This document shows positions 21,845-29,546 of a DNA stretch of 29,744 bases, in pieces (position 1 is the first letter of the stretch; the number at the start of each line of letters is the position of its first letter). The notes under the pieces are model-generated. The model made no database searches. It was not told the origin of the DNA and saw only the letters and a program-made list of their open reading frames with translations. A program made the position numbers and the translations under genes. Source of the stretch: Robiginitomaculum sp. (lineage in GTDB: Bacteria > Pseudomonadota > Alphaproteobacteria > Caulobacterales > Maricaulaceae); the NCBI GenBank assembly GCA_021647375.1, contig JAKIUV010000025.1:1-29744 (forward strand). The letters are read 5' to 3'.

Positions 21845-23127
21845 GTAACGCCATTAAAAATACACTGGAAGGCCGCAAAAACGGCGGTACTGTACAGGCT
21901 ATTTTCAACCCACGCACTATCATACTCTTGGTCGTTCTCGGGGTATTTTCTTTTGGCGCATTCTTCACACTAAGCGGGTTTTCCGGCGACCTTAAAAGCG
22001 GCAATAATGGCGGCACCCATGCGCTATCGAAATCCGCTGTCGGCTATGGCGGCTTGTTGCATTTGCTTAAACAAAACGACAATACGGTAAATTTATCGCG
22101 CTCTTATGTGGTGCGTGATGACGATAGATATGCGGTTAGAATTGTATCGCTAACGGGTGGTTGGTTTTCTAATGACCTTGACGAAATGGCGCTAGATACA
22201 CCGACCTTAATCATCATGCCGAAATGGCGCACCCGCAACCATCCCAAACAAAAAGGTTGGGTGCAGCGGCTCAACAAGCCTAACCCGGATATGGTCAAGA
22301 CGGGAAAGTTAATCACTATGCTGAAACCCGTTGTCGAGGACATTGAGTTTAACCGCAGCGAAGAAGACAGTGTCAAAGTATCTATATTTGCATCGGTTAA
22401 TCTGGGCACTGACGAAGACACTAGTTTTTATAATTTCGAACATTTGCAAACCATTATGGGCGACGGTGTCCAGCCAGTTCTTGTCAGTGATAAAGGCACA
22501 ATATTGGCGCAAGTTCCCGACACGGAAGTTTATATTTTATCCGACCCGGATTTCATGAACACACTTGGCTTATCCCATCCTGACCGCGCCGAATTTGCCT
22601 ATGACATTCTACAGATGATCGAAGAAGAAACTGGCGCAACTGGGTATGTATTTGATCTGTCTTTGCACGGGTTTGTGCGTTCGCAAAACCTGATAAAATT
22701 GGCAATTACCCCGCCGTTTTTGGCTGCAACTTTGTGCTTGCTGGCCATGGGTTTATTGATCGCTTGGCAGGCTAAATCTCGTTTCGGCGACCCCGCACAG
22801 GCTTCGGGCAACCTCGCTATGGGCAAATTAAGCCTGATTATGAACGCGGCGGGCTTTATAAAAATCGCTGGGCGAGAATATAAAATGGCGGCTGACTACG
22901 CCGACTTAACCCGTAAAACCGTATTGGATACATTACATATCCCGTCTGCTTTGCCAGAGAAAGACAAAACCAAGCGGCTAGATGTCTATAGCAAATACGC
23001 AGGTGCGGACAGTAATTGGACGGATTTAGAGGCCGAAAAAACCAGTTCTAAAAACGCGAACGACCTTATGAAAAACGCACGAAAATTATACAAATGGCGA
23101 GGAGATATAACCCATGAACGTAACTGA
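21841..23127 (+). CDS. DUF4350 domain membrane protein
   Basis: A 428-residue protein with the DUF4350 layout: an N-terminal helix (TIILLVVLGVFSFGAFF, about 26-42) followed by a large extracytoplasmic region. Within that, SAVGYGGLLHLLKQ (65-78) and the later DTEVYILSDPDFMNTLGL segment fit the family's phosphohydrolase/GldG-like fold. A second helix lies at about 290-312 (PPFLAATLCLLAMGLLIAW), with a cytoplasmic tail rich in Lys. It overlaps the preceding gene by 4 nt and the moxR gene by 14 nt. DUF4350 proteins typically occur next to MoxR ATPases and DUF4129/DUF58 proteins, as here; the molecular role is not established. Confidence 0.82.
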   Translation: MSNAIKNTLEGRKNGGTVQAIFNPRTIILLVVLGVFSFGAFFTLSGFSGDLKSGNNGGTHALSKSAVGYGGLLHLLKQNDNTVNLSRSYVVRDDDRYAVRIVSLTGGWFSNDLDEMALDTPTLIIMPKWRTRNHPKQKGWVQRLNKPNPDMVKTGKLITMLKPVVEDIEFNRSEEDSVKVSIFASVNLGTDEDTSFYNFEHLQTIMGDGVQPVLVSDKGTILAQVPDTEVYILSDPDFMNTLGLSHPDRAEFAYDILQMIEEETGATGYVFDLSLHGFVRSQNLIKLAITPPFLAATLCLLAMGLLIAWQAKSRFGDPAQASGNLAMGKLSLIMNAAGFIKIAGREYKMAADYADLTRKTVLDTLHIPSALPEKDKTKRLDVYSKYAGADSNWTDLEAEKTSSKNANDLMKNARKLYKWRGDITHERN

Positions 23128-24070
23128 TGTACAAAATTTAGCAGAACATATTCGCACTCAAATAGCCAAAGCAATTATCGGCCAGAAAGACACAATTGAT
23201 TTGATGTTGGTTTCCCTATTCGCAGGTGGACATATATTATTAGAAGGCCCGCCGGGGACGGCCAAAACATTTCTGGCACAATGTTTCGCCAGTGCCACTT
23301 CGCTTAAATTTGGCCGTATCCAGTTCACACCGGACCTGATGCCTGGCGATTTGCTCGGCACTAATTTGTTTAATTTCCAGACCAATGAGTTTTCCTTGAT
23401 AAAAGGGCCAGTGTTTTGCGACCTGTTATTGGCCGACGAGATTAACCGCACCCCGCCAAAAACCCAAGCAGCACTATTAGAAGCCATGCAAGAGCGCCAA
23501 ATCACCATTGACGGCAAAGCTTTTAACCTCGGCGCCCGCTTCACGGTTATCGCCACCCAGAACCCTATCGAGCAACAAGGCACTTATCCCTTGCCAGAAG
23601 CCCAGCTGGACAGATTTCTTTTCAAGCATAATTTGGACTATCCAAACCGAGACGAGGAAATTGAAATCGTCACGAGGCACGGCGCTAAAACTGGCTCGCA
23701 AACCGCAAAAAGCCTAGGCATAAAACCTGTGGTGAGCGCCAAGGATTTAAACGCCGCTATTGCTTGTACGAGCGATGTCCGCTTGACCGAAGACGTGATT
23801 TTATATGTGGTTGATTTGGTACGCGCAACCCGCGAAAACCCGCTCTTCGAGACCGGAGCCAGCCCGCGTGCCGCAGCCATGCTGGCCGCTGCTGCACGGG
23901 CTAAAGCCACATTGGACGGTCGGGATTTCGTCATACCGGATGATGTAAAATCCATAGCTCTGCCCGCCCTGCGCCATAGGGTTATCCTGTCACCCGTCGC
24001 CGAGATTGAAGGCCGCAGCGCCGACGAGCTTATCCGCGACATCATCGAACAAACCGAAGCCCCAAGGTAG
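23114..24070 (+). CDS. MoxR-family AAA+ ATPase
   Basis: A 318-residue AAA+ ATPase of the MoxR family, thought to act as a chaperone for maturation of other proteins, often with VWA/DUF58 partners. Walker A is GPPGTAKT (45-52), Walker B LLLADE (104-109) followed by INRTPPKTQAALLEAMQE, and sensor 1 ATQNPIEQQGTYPLPEAQLD, broken as ATQNP and PLPEAQLDRF. A C-terminal lid carries GASPRAA (sensor 2 region) and ALRHRVILS. Length is typical for MoxR. The start lies inside the end of the DUF4350 gene (14-nt overlap), preceded by a purine-rich GGCGAGGAGAT. It is separated from the DUF58 gene by a palindromic repeat. Confidence 0.95.
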   Translation: MNVTDVQNLAEHIRTQIAKAIIGQKDTIDLMLVSLFAGGHILLEGPPGTAKTFLAQCFASATSLKFGRIQFTPDLMPGDLLGTNLFNFQTNEFSLIKGPVFCDLLLADEINRTPPKTQAALLEAMQERQITIDGKAFNLGARFTVIATQNPIEQQGTYPLPEAQLDRFLFKHNLDYPNRDEEIEIVTRHGAKTGSQTAKSLGIKPVVSAKDLNAAIACTSDVRLTEDVILYVVDLVRATRENPLFETGASPRAAAMLAAAARAKATLDGRDFVIPDDVKSIALPALRHRVILSPVAEIEGRSADELIRDIIEQTEAPR

Positions 24071-24121
24071 ATTGGATTAGTGTGATTGTTATGAAATTAG
24101 GTATAAAACATATAATCCTCT

Positions 24122-24225
24122 CACCCCGCTCCCCCCTGCGCATGCAGGGGTCTATCTCAGTTTTGTCAAATTCAACCCGCAACCTACGGCGATGGATACC
24201 TGCATACGCAGGTATGAGCGGTGTG
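24122..24225. repeat. palindromic repeat inside the MoxR locus
   Basis: Outer arms CACCCCGCTC (24122-24131) and GAGCGGTGTG (24216-24225) are inverted with one mismatch. They enclose two hairpins, CCCCTGC/GCAGGGG (24133-24150) and ATACCTGC/GCAGGTAT (24196-24215). It sits in the 182-nt gap between moxR and the DUF58 gene, the only long gap in an otherwise tight locus. No coding potential. Confidence 0.6.
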
Positions 24226-24252
24226 TGTGGTAAGCCTCGTAGGGATTAACGC

Positions 24253-25566
24253 ATGTTCTACCCAACCCAACGTGCAGTTCTTCTTATGGGCGCAGGTTTT
24301 CCTGTGACTTTGCTTTTGACCGTGCTTAATCCAAATTTGTGGGCCGTAGGTGCGGCGTGGATTGCCTTGGTGTTCGGGTTGATAATGTATGATGTGATGT
24401 TATCGCCCGCCCCCAATCAACTTGAACTTAAAACTAAAATACCAGCCTCGCTTTATGTAGGGGCGCAGTCAGATATTGCCTTTATCTATACCGTGGGCGG
24501 GCGGCGCAAGCCCAGTACGACAGAGATGAAATTAACGCTGGGAAAGCGCTTGCAAGCACAGCCTGATGTCTGGCACCCGCCCTTTGAAGACGGTAAAATT
24601 CTCGGCGGGTTTCGTGTGACGGCTCTACGGCGCGGCGAAGGAGATGTGGAGAATATATGGACGCGCTGGACCGGGCCGCTCGGCCTGATGTGGCGGCAAT
24701 TAAAACAACCCTTGGATAAAACCATAGCCATCATTCCGGACACCAGGCTGGTCAAACAAAAGGCTATAGAAATTTTCTCACGCGATGCGGCGCACGGCCA
24801 GAAAATGCAAATCGAGCGCGGTCAGGGCACGGAATTTGACAGCCTGCGCGAGTTCATGCCCGGCATGGACAAGCGCGCCATAGACTGGAAACACTCCGCC
24901 CGACACCGCAAATTACACGCCAAGGAATTTCGTACAGAGCGCAATCATAATATCGTCTTTGCCATAGATACGGGCTATTTGATGTGTGAGCCGCTTAAGG
25001 GGATTACACGGCTTGACTGGTCAATAAATGCGTCTTTGCTAATCTCTTATGTCTCTCTAAAATATGGCGACCGAATTGGCTATTTTGGTTTTGACAAACG
25101 GCCATATCTATTCACCAAACCTGTATCAGGCACCAATAGTTTTCCCCATTTGCAAAGCCTGACAGCCCAATTGGAATACTCAACCAATGAAACTAATTTC
25201 ACCCTAAGCTTATCGTCCCTGTCCAAGTCCCTCCGCAGGCGCTCACTCATCATTGTGTTTACCGAATTTGTCGACACCACCAATGCGGAATTGATGATAG
25301 AAAATGTTAGCCGCCTGATAAAATCTCATATCGTTTTATTTGTGACTTTCAAAGACGTGGAGATTGAAAATCTTATCACCGCAGAACCAGAAACCCCGGA
25401 AGATGTCACCAAAGCCGTCATTGCCGCGTCTATGAATAAAGAGCGCGACATTGTGCTGGCACGGTTGGAGCGCATGGGCGTACAAATCGTCCGCACCGAT
25501 ATAGAGCATATGAGCACGGCGGTGTTGAACAGGTTTTTGGAGCTAAAAAGGAAAGAAATGATATGA
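24253..25566 (+). CDS. DUF58 domain protein (MoxR partner)
   Basis: A 437-residue membrane-anchored DUF58 protein. Two close hydrophobic helices at the N-terminus (RAVLLMGAGFPVTLLLTVL and LWAVGAAWIALVFGLIMYD, about 8-47) precede a beta-rich region. The DUF58 signature follows: FDSLREFMPGMDKRAIDWKH, broken as REFMPGMDK and IDWKHSARHRKLHAKEF (about 205-228). A VWA-like domain comes next (NIVFAIDTGYLM, DIVLARLERMG), although the usual DxSxS metal site reads IDTGYLM, so metal binding may be lost. It overlaps the SpoIIM-like gene by 4 nt. It is presumed to be the substrate or partner of the MoxR ATPase. Confidence 0.9.
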   Translation: MFYPTQRAVLLMGAGFPVTLLLTVLNPNLWAVGAAWIALVFGLIMYDVMLSPAPNQLELKTKIPASLYVGAQSDIAFIYTVGGRRKPSTTEMKLTLGKRLQAQPDVWHPPFEDGKILGGFRVTALRRGEGDVENIWTRWTGPLGLMWRQLKQPLDKTIAIIPDTRLVKQKAIEIFSRDAAHGQKMQIERGQGTEFDSLREFMPGMDKRAIDWKHSARHRKLHAKEFRTERNHNIVFAIDTGYLMCEPLKGITRLDWSINASLLISYVSLKYGDRIGYFGFDKRPYLFTKPVSGTNSFPHLQSLTAQLEYSTNETNFTLSLSSLSKSLRRRSLIIVFTEFVDTTNAELMIENVSRLIKSHIVLFVTFKDVEIENLITAEPETPEDVTKAVIAASMNKERDIVLARLERMGVQIVRTDIEHMSTAVLNRFLELKRKEMI

Positions 25567-26585
25567 GCGCAATTTCTCTCAAGAGCCATAAATTTCGCCT
25601 CGACCGTGAGGCCGACTGGAAGAAGCTGGAACTGCTCCTGGGGCGTTTGGAAAGCCGCTCTATCCGCTCGCTCACCGACGCGGAAATGATTGCCCTGCCC
25701 GCGCTGTACCGCGCGACATTATCGTCCCTTAGTGTGGCGCGTGCCACTTCGCTCGATCAGGATGTTATTGCTTATCTTGAGAGCTTAAGCACACGCTCTT
25801 ATTTCGCTATTTACGGGAACCAGACCCGGATGAGCGCCCGCTTACGGCATTTCTTTATTATTGGCTGGCCTCAAGCCGTACAAAATATCACCCGCGAAAC
25901 CATAGCTTCAGCGCTCATTATGTTCCTGGGTGCCTTGCTGGCCTATGTCTTGGTGCGCAATAATATGGACTGGTATTTCTCGTTCATGCCCGAAAGCCTA
26001 ATGGGTGCGCGTACCCCGGCGAGTACGGCGCTGGAACTGCGCGACACCCTCTATCACGACGGGGATAAAAGCGGCTTGACCGAATTTGCTAGCTTCCTGT
26101 TTTCCCATAATTCCCGGATTGCCATATTAGCCTTCGCGCTTGGTTTCGCGTTCGCTATACCGTCAGCTGCACTCGTACTGTATAATGGCTGCACTCTCGG
26201 GGCTTTCGTGGCTCTGTTCGTGGATAAAGGACTGGGTTTTGAACTGGGTGGCTGGCTCATCATACATGGTGCAACCGAATTATTTGCTATTGTGCTTGCA
26301 GGTGCAGCCGGAATGAAAATCGGTTGGACAGTGGCTTTCCCCGGGAAAATGTCCCGTATGGAAGCGGTTGGTAAAGCGGGTGCAGAAGCCGCCTCTGTGC
26401 TTGGTGGTGTGGTTATTATGCTGTTCTTGGCCGGGCTATTAGAGGGCTTTGGCCGCCAGCTGATTACAAATGATTATGTACGCTATGCCATTGGCCTGAC
26501 GACGCTCGGCTTGTGGTTGGCTTATTTTTATATGCCAAGAAATTTTGAGACCCTCGAATTTGACGATGCGGCAGGTGCTTCATGA
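25563..26585 (+). CDS. SpoIIM-like (stage II sporulation protein M family) integral membrane protein
   Basis: A 340-residue polytopic membrane protein of the SpoIIM/DUF95 family. A soluble N-terminal region of about 105 residues (LLGRLESRSIRSLTDAEM, LPALYRATLSSLSVAR) is followed by about five membrane segments: IASALIMFLGALLAYVLV, IAILAFALGFAFAIPSAALV, LGAFVALFV, ELFAIVLAGAAGMKIG, VVIMLFLAGLLEGF and a last one near 315. NGCTLGAF and HGATELFAI are the conserved family patches. Sporulation is not implied: in Gram-negatives this family goes with MoxR/DUF58/RDD genes. It overlaps both neighbours by 4 nt. Confidence 0.9.
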   Translation: MSAISLKSHKFRLDREADWKKLELLLGRLESRSIRSLTDAEMIALPALYRATLSSLSVARATSLDQDVIAYLESLSTRSYFAIYGNQTRMSARLRHFFIIGWPQAVQNITRETIASALIMFLGALLAYVLVRNNMDWYFSFMPESLMGARTPASTALELRDTLYHDGDKSGLTEFASFLFSHNSRIAILAFALGFAFAIPSAALVLYNGCTLGAFVALFVDKGLGFELGGWLIIHGATELFAIVLAGAAGMKIGWTVAFPGKMSRMEAVGKAGAEAASVLGGVVIMLFLAGLLEGFGRQLITNDYVRYAIGLTTLGLWLAYFYMPRNFETLEFDDAAGAS

Positions 26586-27496
26586 GCCAAGCCCAAACAA
26601 AACCGCGCAAAAATTCAACCTATAATGCTGATAAAAATGTCCGCACATTAGTCACCCCCGAAGGCATAGATTTACGCTTGCGGATTGCAGACGGCGGCGC
26701 ACGGGTCGGCGCGTTCACCCTCGATTTGACCATAATGATTATCACGCTTATTGCCATTAGCTATGCCCTATCATATACGGCATTTAGCATGAACGGCGGC
26801 GGCGAAGAGGTTATTGTCGCCGTGTGGGTCTTGCTGGCATTTTTCTTGCGCAATTTCTATTTCATGTTTTTTGAGATGGGGCCAAAGGCGGCAACGCCGG
26901 GCAAAATGGCCTTGAAAATCCGGGTTGCCAACAGACACGGCGGGCATTTAAAAGCCAATGCAGTTTTTGCTCGAAACGCCATGCGCGAATTGGAATTTTT
27001 CCTGCCCCTATCGTTTTTCCTCTCTGCTCTATTCATGATGAACCAAGGCGTGGACGGTTGGCTGACACTGCTCGGACTGATCTGGAGTTTCATCTTTTTG
27101 CTGTTCCCGTTGTTCAACAAAGACCGTCTGCGAGCTGGCGATCTCATTGCTGGCACTTGGGTGGTAAAATCCCCCAAGCCTTTCTTGTCCAAAGATTTGG
27201 CAGAAGCCCCCAAGACCGAAGGCCGCTACCGCTTCAGCCAAATGCAAATAGACGCATACGGCGTCAAAGAACTACATGTTCTGGAAAACGTATTACGTAA
27301 AAACGACCCTAAAACCGTCGAAGAAGTCACGGGGCGTATCATGGGCAAAATAGAGTGGCCTGACCCTGAAAAAACTGAAAATACCAACGCAGCAAGGCGA
27401 GAGTTTCTAAACGCCTATTACGCAGCCCTGCGCGGGAAGCTAGAAACGAAATTATTATTCGGGGTAAGACGCGAAGATAAATTTGATCGGCGGTAG
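26582..27496 (+). CDS. RDD family membrane protein
   Basis: A 304-residue RDD-family protein. The first helix begins with the conserved GARVGAFTLDLTIM (Arg and Asp of the RDD motif, about 36-50). Further helices are IIVAVWVLLAFFLRNFYFMFF-like (about 83-100) and LTLLGLIWSFIFLLFPLF (about 160-177). The family patches KAATPGKMALKIRV and DRLRAGDLIAGTWVV are present. After about 190 comes a hydrophilic C-terminal extension of roughly 110 residues (FSQMQIDAYGVKELHVLENVL), typical of the RDD proteins attached to MoxR loci. It overlaps the SpoIIM-like gene by 4 nt and closes the locus. Confidence 0.9.
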   Translation: MSQAQTKPRKNSTYNADKNVRTLVTPEGIDLRLRIADGGARVGAFTLDLTIMIITLIAISYALSYTAFSMNGGGEEVIVAVWVLLAFFLRNFYFMFFEMGPKAATPGKMALKIRVANRHGGHLKANAVFARNAMRELEFFLPLSFFLSALFMMNQGVDGWLTLLGLIWSFIFLLFPLFNKDRLRAGDLIAGTWVVKSPKPFLSKDLAEAPKTEGRYRFSQMQIDAYGVKELHVLENVLRKNDPKTVEEVTGRIMGKIEWPDPEKTENTNAARREFLNAYYAALRGKLETKLLFGVRREDKFDRR

Positions 27497-27548
27497 TTGA
27501 TCCTCTCCCCATTTATGAGGGAGGGCTATCGCATATGGTTTCCCTCCT

Positions 27549-27773
27549 AACAACTTACCCCCTCACCTTGTTCCTCTCCCCATGGGAGAGGAGACCCAAG
27601 CACTGGCTTGAGGGGTGATGCAACCAAATATTTCCATTGATTGTTCTTAATCCTTTGAACAAATCCGTAGAAGTGTAATTTGCTCGTAATTTGCTGCGAA
27701 ACACAAAACATAGCGACACCGTCTCCTCTCCCATGGGGAGAGGAACAAGGTGAGGGGCGAGAAGGTAGTTGTT
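27549..27773. repeat. 225-bp element with perfect 37-bp inverted repeats
   Basis: Bases 27559-27595 and 27721-27757 are exact reverse complements over 37 nt. Each arm contains the self-complementary CTCTCCCCATGGGAGAG-type core. The pairing resumes outside a small indel as AACAACT (27549-27555) and AGTTGTT (27767-27773). The 125-nt centre (27596-27720) is AT-richer and has no coding potential. A shorter related sequence, CCTCTCCCCATTTATGAGGGAGG, lies at 27505-27527 just after the RDD stop. The rest of the 337-nt gap holds nothing else I recognise. It is most likely a MITE-like non-autonomous element. Confidence 0.75.
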
Positions 27774-27833
27774 CACGCTAAGCCTGAATATTTATATGAG
27801 ATTACCCTGCCCGAAAGCGGGGTGAGGATGAAA

Positions 27834-28367
27834 CTAAACCTCAACCAAGCCATCCCTAAACCGCAGCGCATTCTCTACATAGTGCAAAGCGCTGGCTTTG
27901 AGCATCTGCACTTGCGCATCGCCCAAAGTTTTCATCACCCGCCCTGGCGAACCAACGACCAGTGAATTATCCGGGATTGTTTTGCCTTCGGTTATCAAAG
28001 CATGGGCGCCGATTATGCAGTTTTTACCAATAACGGCACCGTTCAAAATCGTGGCACCAATACCGACAAGGGAATTATCCCCCACCGTACAACCGTGCAG
28101 CATAGCTTTGTGACCGACTGTGACGCCCTCGCCTATGCTCAGCGGCATGCCGGGGTCGGAATGCAGGACAGAGTTGTCCTGAATATTGGTGTCCTTACCG
28201 ATAGTGATAGGCTCATTATCACAGCGAATAACCACGCCGAACCAGATGTTCGCATTCTCACCCAGATGCACATCACCAATCACCGAAGCATTTGGGGCAA
28301 TCCAGACGCCGTCAGCTAATTTCGGTGAAACCCCATCAAGAGCATACAAATTAGACGCTTGGCTCAT
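27834..28367 (-). CDS. gamma-carbonic anhydrase family protein (left-handed beta-helix)
   Basis: A 177-residue hexapeptide-repeat protein of the gamma-carbonic anhydrase/PaaY/YrdA family. Repeats run from about 20 to 140 (IAPNASVIGDV, IGKDTNIQDNSV, VGDNSLVGIGATI, IGKNCIIGAHALI). The three metal-ligand histidines are in place at His69 (VLHSDPG), His86 (VGHKAM) and His91 (LHGC), and Arg48/Asp50 of VIRCDN are also conserved. It should form a trimer with inter-subunit metal sites. Whether it hydrates CO2 or acts as a thioesterase-like relative cannot be told from sequence. It starts 2 nt after the DUF3126 stop, so they are surely co-transcribed. Confidence 0.9.
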   Translation of the reverse strand: MSQASNLYALDGVSPKLADGVWIAPNASVIGDVHLGENANIWFGVVIRCDNEPITIGKDTNIQDNSVLHSDPGMPLSIGEGVTVGHKAMLHGCTVGDNSLVGIGATILNGAVIGKNCIIGAHALITEGKTIPDNSLVVGSPGRVMKTLGDAQVQMLKASALHYVENALRFRDGLVEV

Positions 28368-28369
28368 GC

Positions 28370-28585
28370 CTACATTTCGTCCAAATCTTGTTGCAAAATT
28401 GAGATATTAAGGTCGTAAGAAATATCGTCTTTATCCTCGTCGTCGATATACAGAATACCAAGGATTTCGTCGTCGAGATAAACCTCAACACTGTCCGAAA
28501 CTTTGCGCGGGCTGATGGTTAGTTTTTCCGTTCCGAGACGCTTCTTAAGATAGGCCTGAACCTGTGAAATTTGCTCTGCAGTCAT
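28370..28585 (-). CDS. DUF3126 family protein
   Basis: A 71-residue acidic protein matching the small alphaproteobacterial DUF3126 family. The N-terminal helix reads EQISQVQAYLKKRLG, then a beta-rich acidic part VSDSVEVYLDDEILG and ILYIDDEDKDDISYD, and the C-terminus SILQQDLDEM. AGGAG sits 9 nt before the ATG. Its place between cysE and the gamma-carbonic anhydrase gene suggests a shared operon, but the function is unknown. Confidence 0.85.
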   Translation of the reverse strand: MTAEQISQVQAYLKKRLGTEKLTISPRKVSDSVEVYLDDEILGILYIDDEDKDDISYDLNISILQQDLDEM

Positions 28586-28604
28586 AATTTGCTCCTGTAA
28601 CTAG

Positions 28605-28626
28605 GCAATAATTTAGCAATAATTTA
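28605..28626. repeat. tandem duplication of GCAATAATTTA
   Basis: Two perfect adjacent copies (28605-28615 and 28616-28626) of an 11-bp unit lie in the 82-nt gap between cysE and the DUF3126 gene. Too short to assign a role. Confidence 0.6.
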
Positions 28627-28667
28627 GGCAAGTTTACCGACTTGGTGCGGCAAATCAAACTGAAACT

Positions 28668-29480
28668 TTATTCATCACCAAGTATTTGGTCCATTTCCGC
28701 CGCCGGGTTTTCACAGCACGGCCCTCCTACTGGTTTAGCAGGCACGCCTGCCACCGTGCAATTGGCCATGACGTCTTTGAGAACAACCGAACCAGAAGCA
28801 ATCCGCGCCCCATCACCAACAGTGATATTGCCGAGAATCTTCGCGCCAGCACCGATCAAAACATTTTCGCCAATTTTCGGGTGTCTGTCTTTGTGGTCTT
28901 TACCCGTTCCGCCCAGCGTAACCCCGTGCAAGATGGAACAACCATTTCCAACCCGACTGGTTTCGCCCGCCACCAGCCCGTCCGCATGATCCAGCATGAT
29001 GCCTGCGCCAAAAACTGCCGCCGGGTGAATATCAACGCTGAACAATTCGGTTGAACGGTTTTGTAGATGATAGGCCATCACTTTGCGCCCTTGCTGCCAA
29101 AACCCGTGGGCAATGCGGTAGGTTTGCAAGGCGGTAAACCCTTTGAAATACAAAAAGCATTGTAGGTATGATGTGCAGGCCGGGTCGCGCTCACGAACTG
29201 CGATTAAATCTTGCGCCGCCGCATCGACAATCGCGCCATCTGCACGGTAAATATCGAGAAACAGCTTGCGTAAATGTAGAGCCGAAACTTCGGGCGTAGC
29301 CAGTTTCTCGGCCAGATAACCCGCCAAAGCCCGGCAAAAACTCTCTTGATTTAAAATGGCGCCATAGAACAATGATGCCAATGCCCGCTCTTGCACGGCA
29401 AATTCTTTGGCTTCTTCTTTCAATGTTACCCAGACATGTTCACGTACATTCTGCGCGGCTGAAAATTCAATTACGGACAT
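28668..29480 (-). CDS. cysE: serine O-acetyltransferase CysE
   Basis: First committed step of cysteine synthesis: L-serine + acetyl-CoA to O-acetylserine. 270 residues. An N-terminal helical domain (about 1-145, including the family patch DPACTSYLQCFLYFKGF) precedes a left-handed beta-helix: VDIHPAAVFGAGIMLDHADG with Asp150 and His165, VAGETSRVG, VTLGGTGKDHKDRHPKIG with His200, then IGAGAKILGNITVG and VAGVPAKPVG. These match the catalytic and CoA sites of E. coli CysE (Asp143, His158, His193). The C-terminal tail ends DQILGDE rather than in the terminal Ile that CysE usually needs to bind CysK. AGGAG precedes the ATG. It follows queF after 66 nt. Confidence 0.95.
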   Translation of the reverse strand: MSVIEFSAAQNVREHVWVTLKEEAKEFAVQERALASLFYGAILNQESFCRALAGYLAEKLATPEVSALHLRKLFLDIYRADGAIVDAAAQDLIAVRERDPACTSYLQCFLYFKGFTALQTYRIAHGFWQQGRKVMAYHLQNRSTELFSVDIHPAAVFGAGIMLDHADGLVAGETSRVGNGCSILHGVTLGGTGKDHKDRHPKIGENVLIGAGAKILGNITVGDGARIASGSVVLKDVMANCTVAGVPAKPVGGPCCENPAAEMDQILGDE

Positions 29481-29546
29481 AAATAGCTCCTATTTGAACC
29501 TATGTGCCTATCACAATAGTCAAAACAAAACTATCACAAATATGTG

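Noticed and set aside
27505..27527. Intrinsic terminator after the RDD gene
   Set aside because: The hairpin is imperfect, has no T-run and looks like a fragment of the neighbouring repeat.
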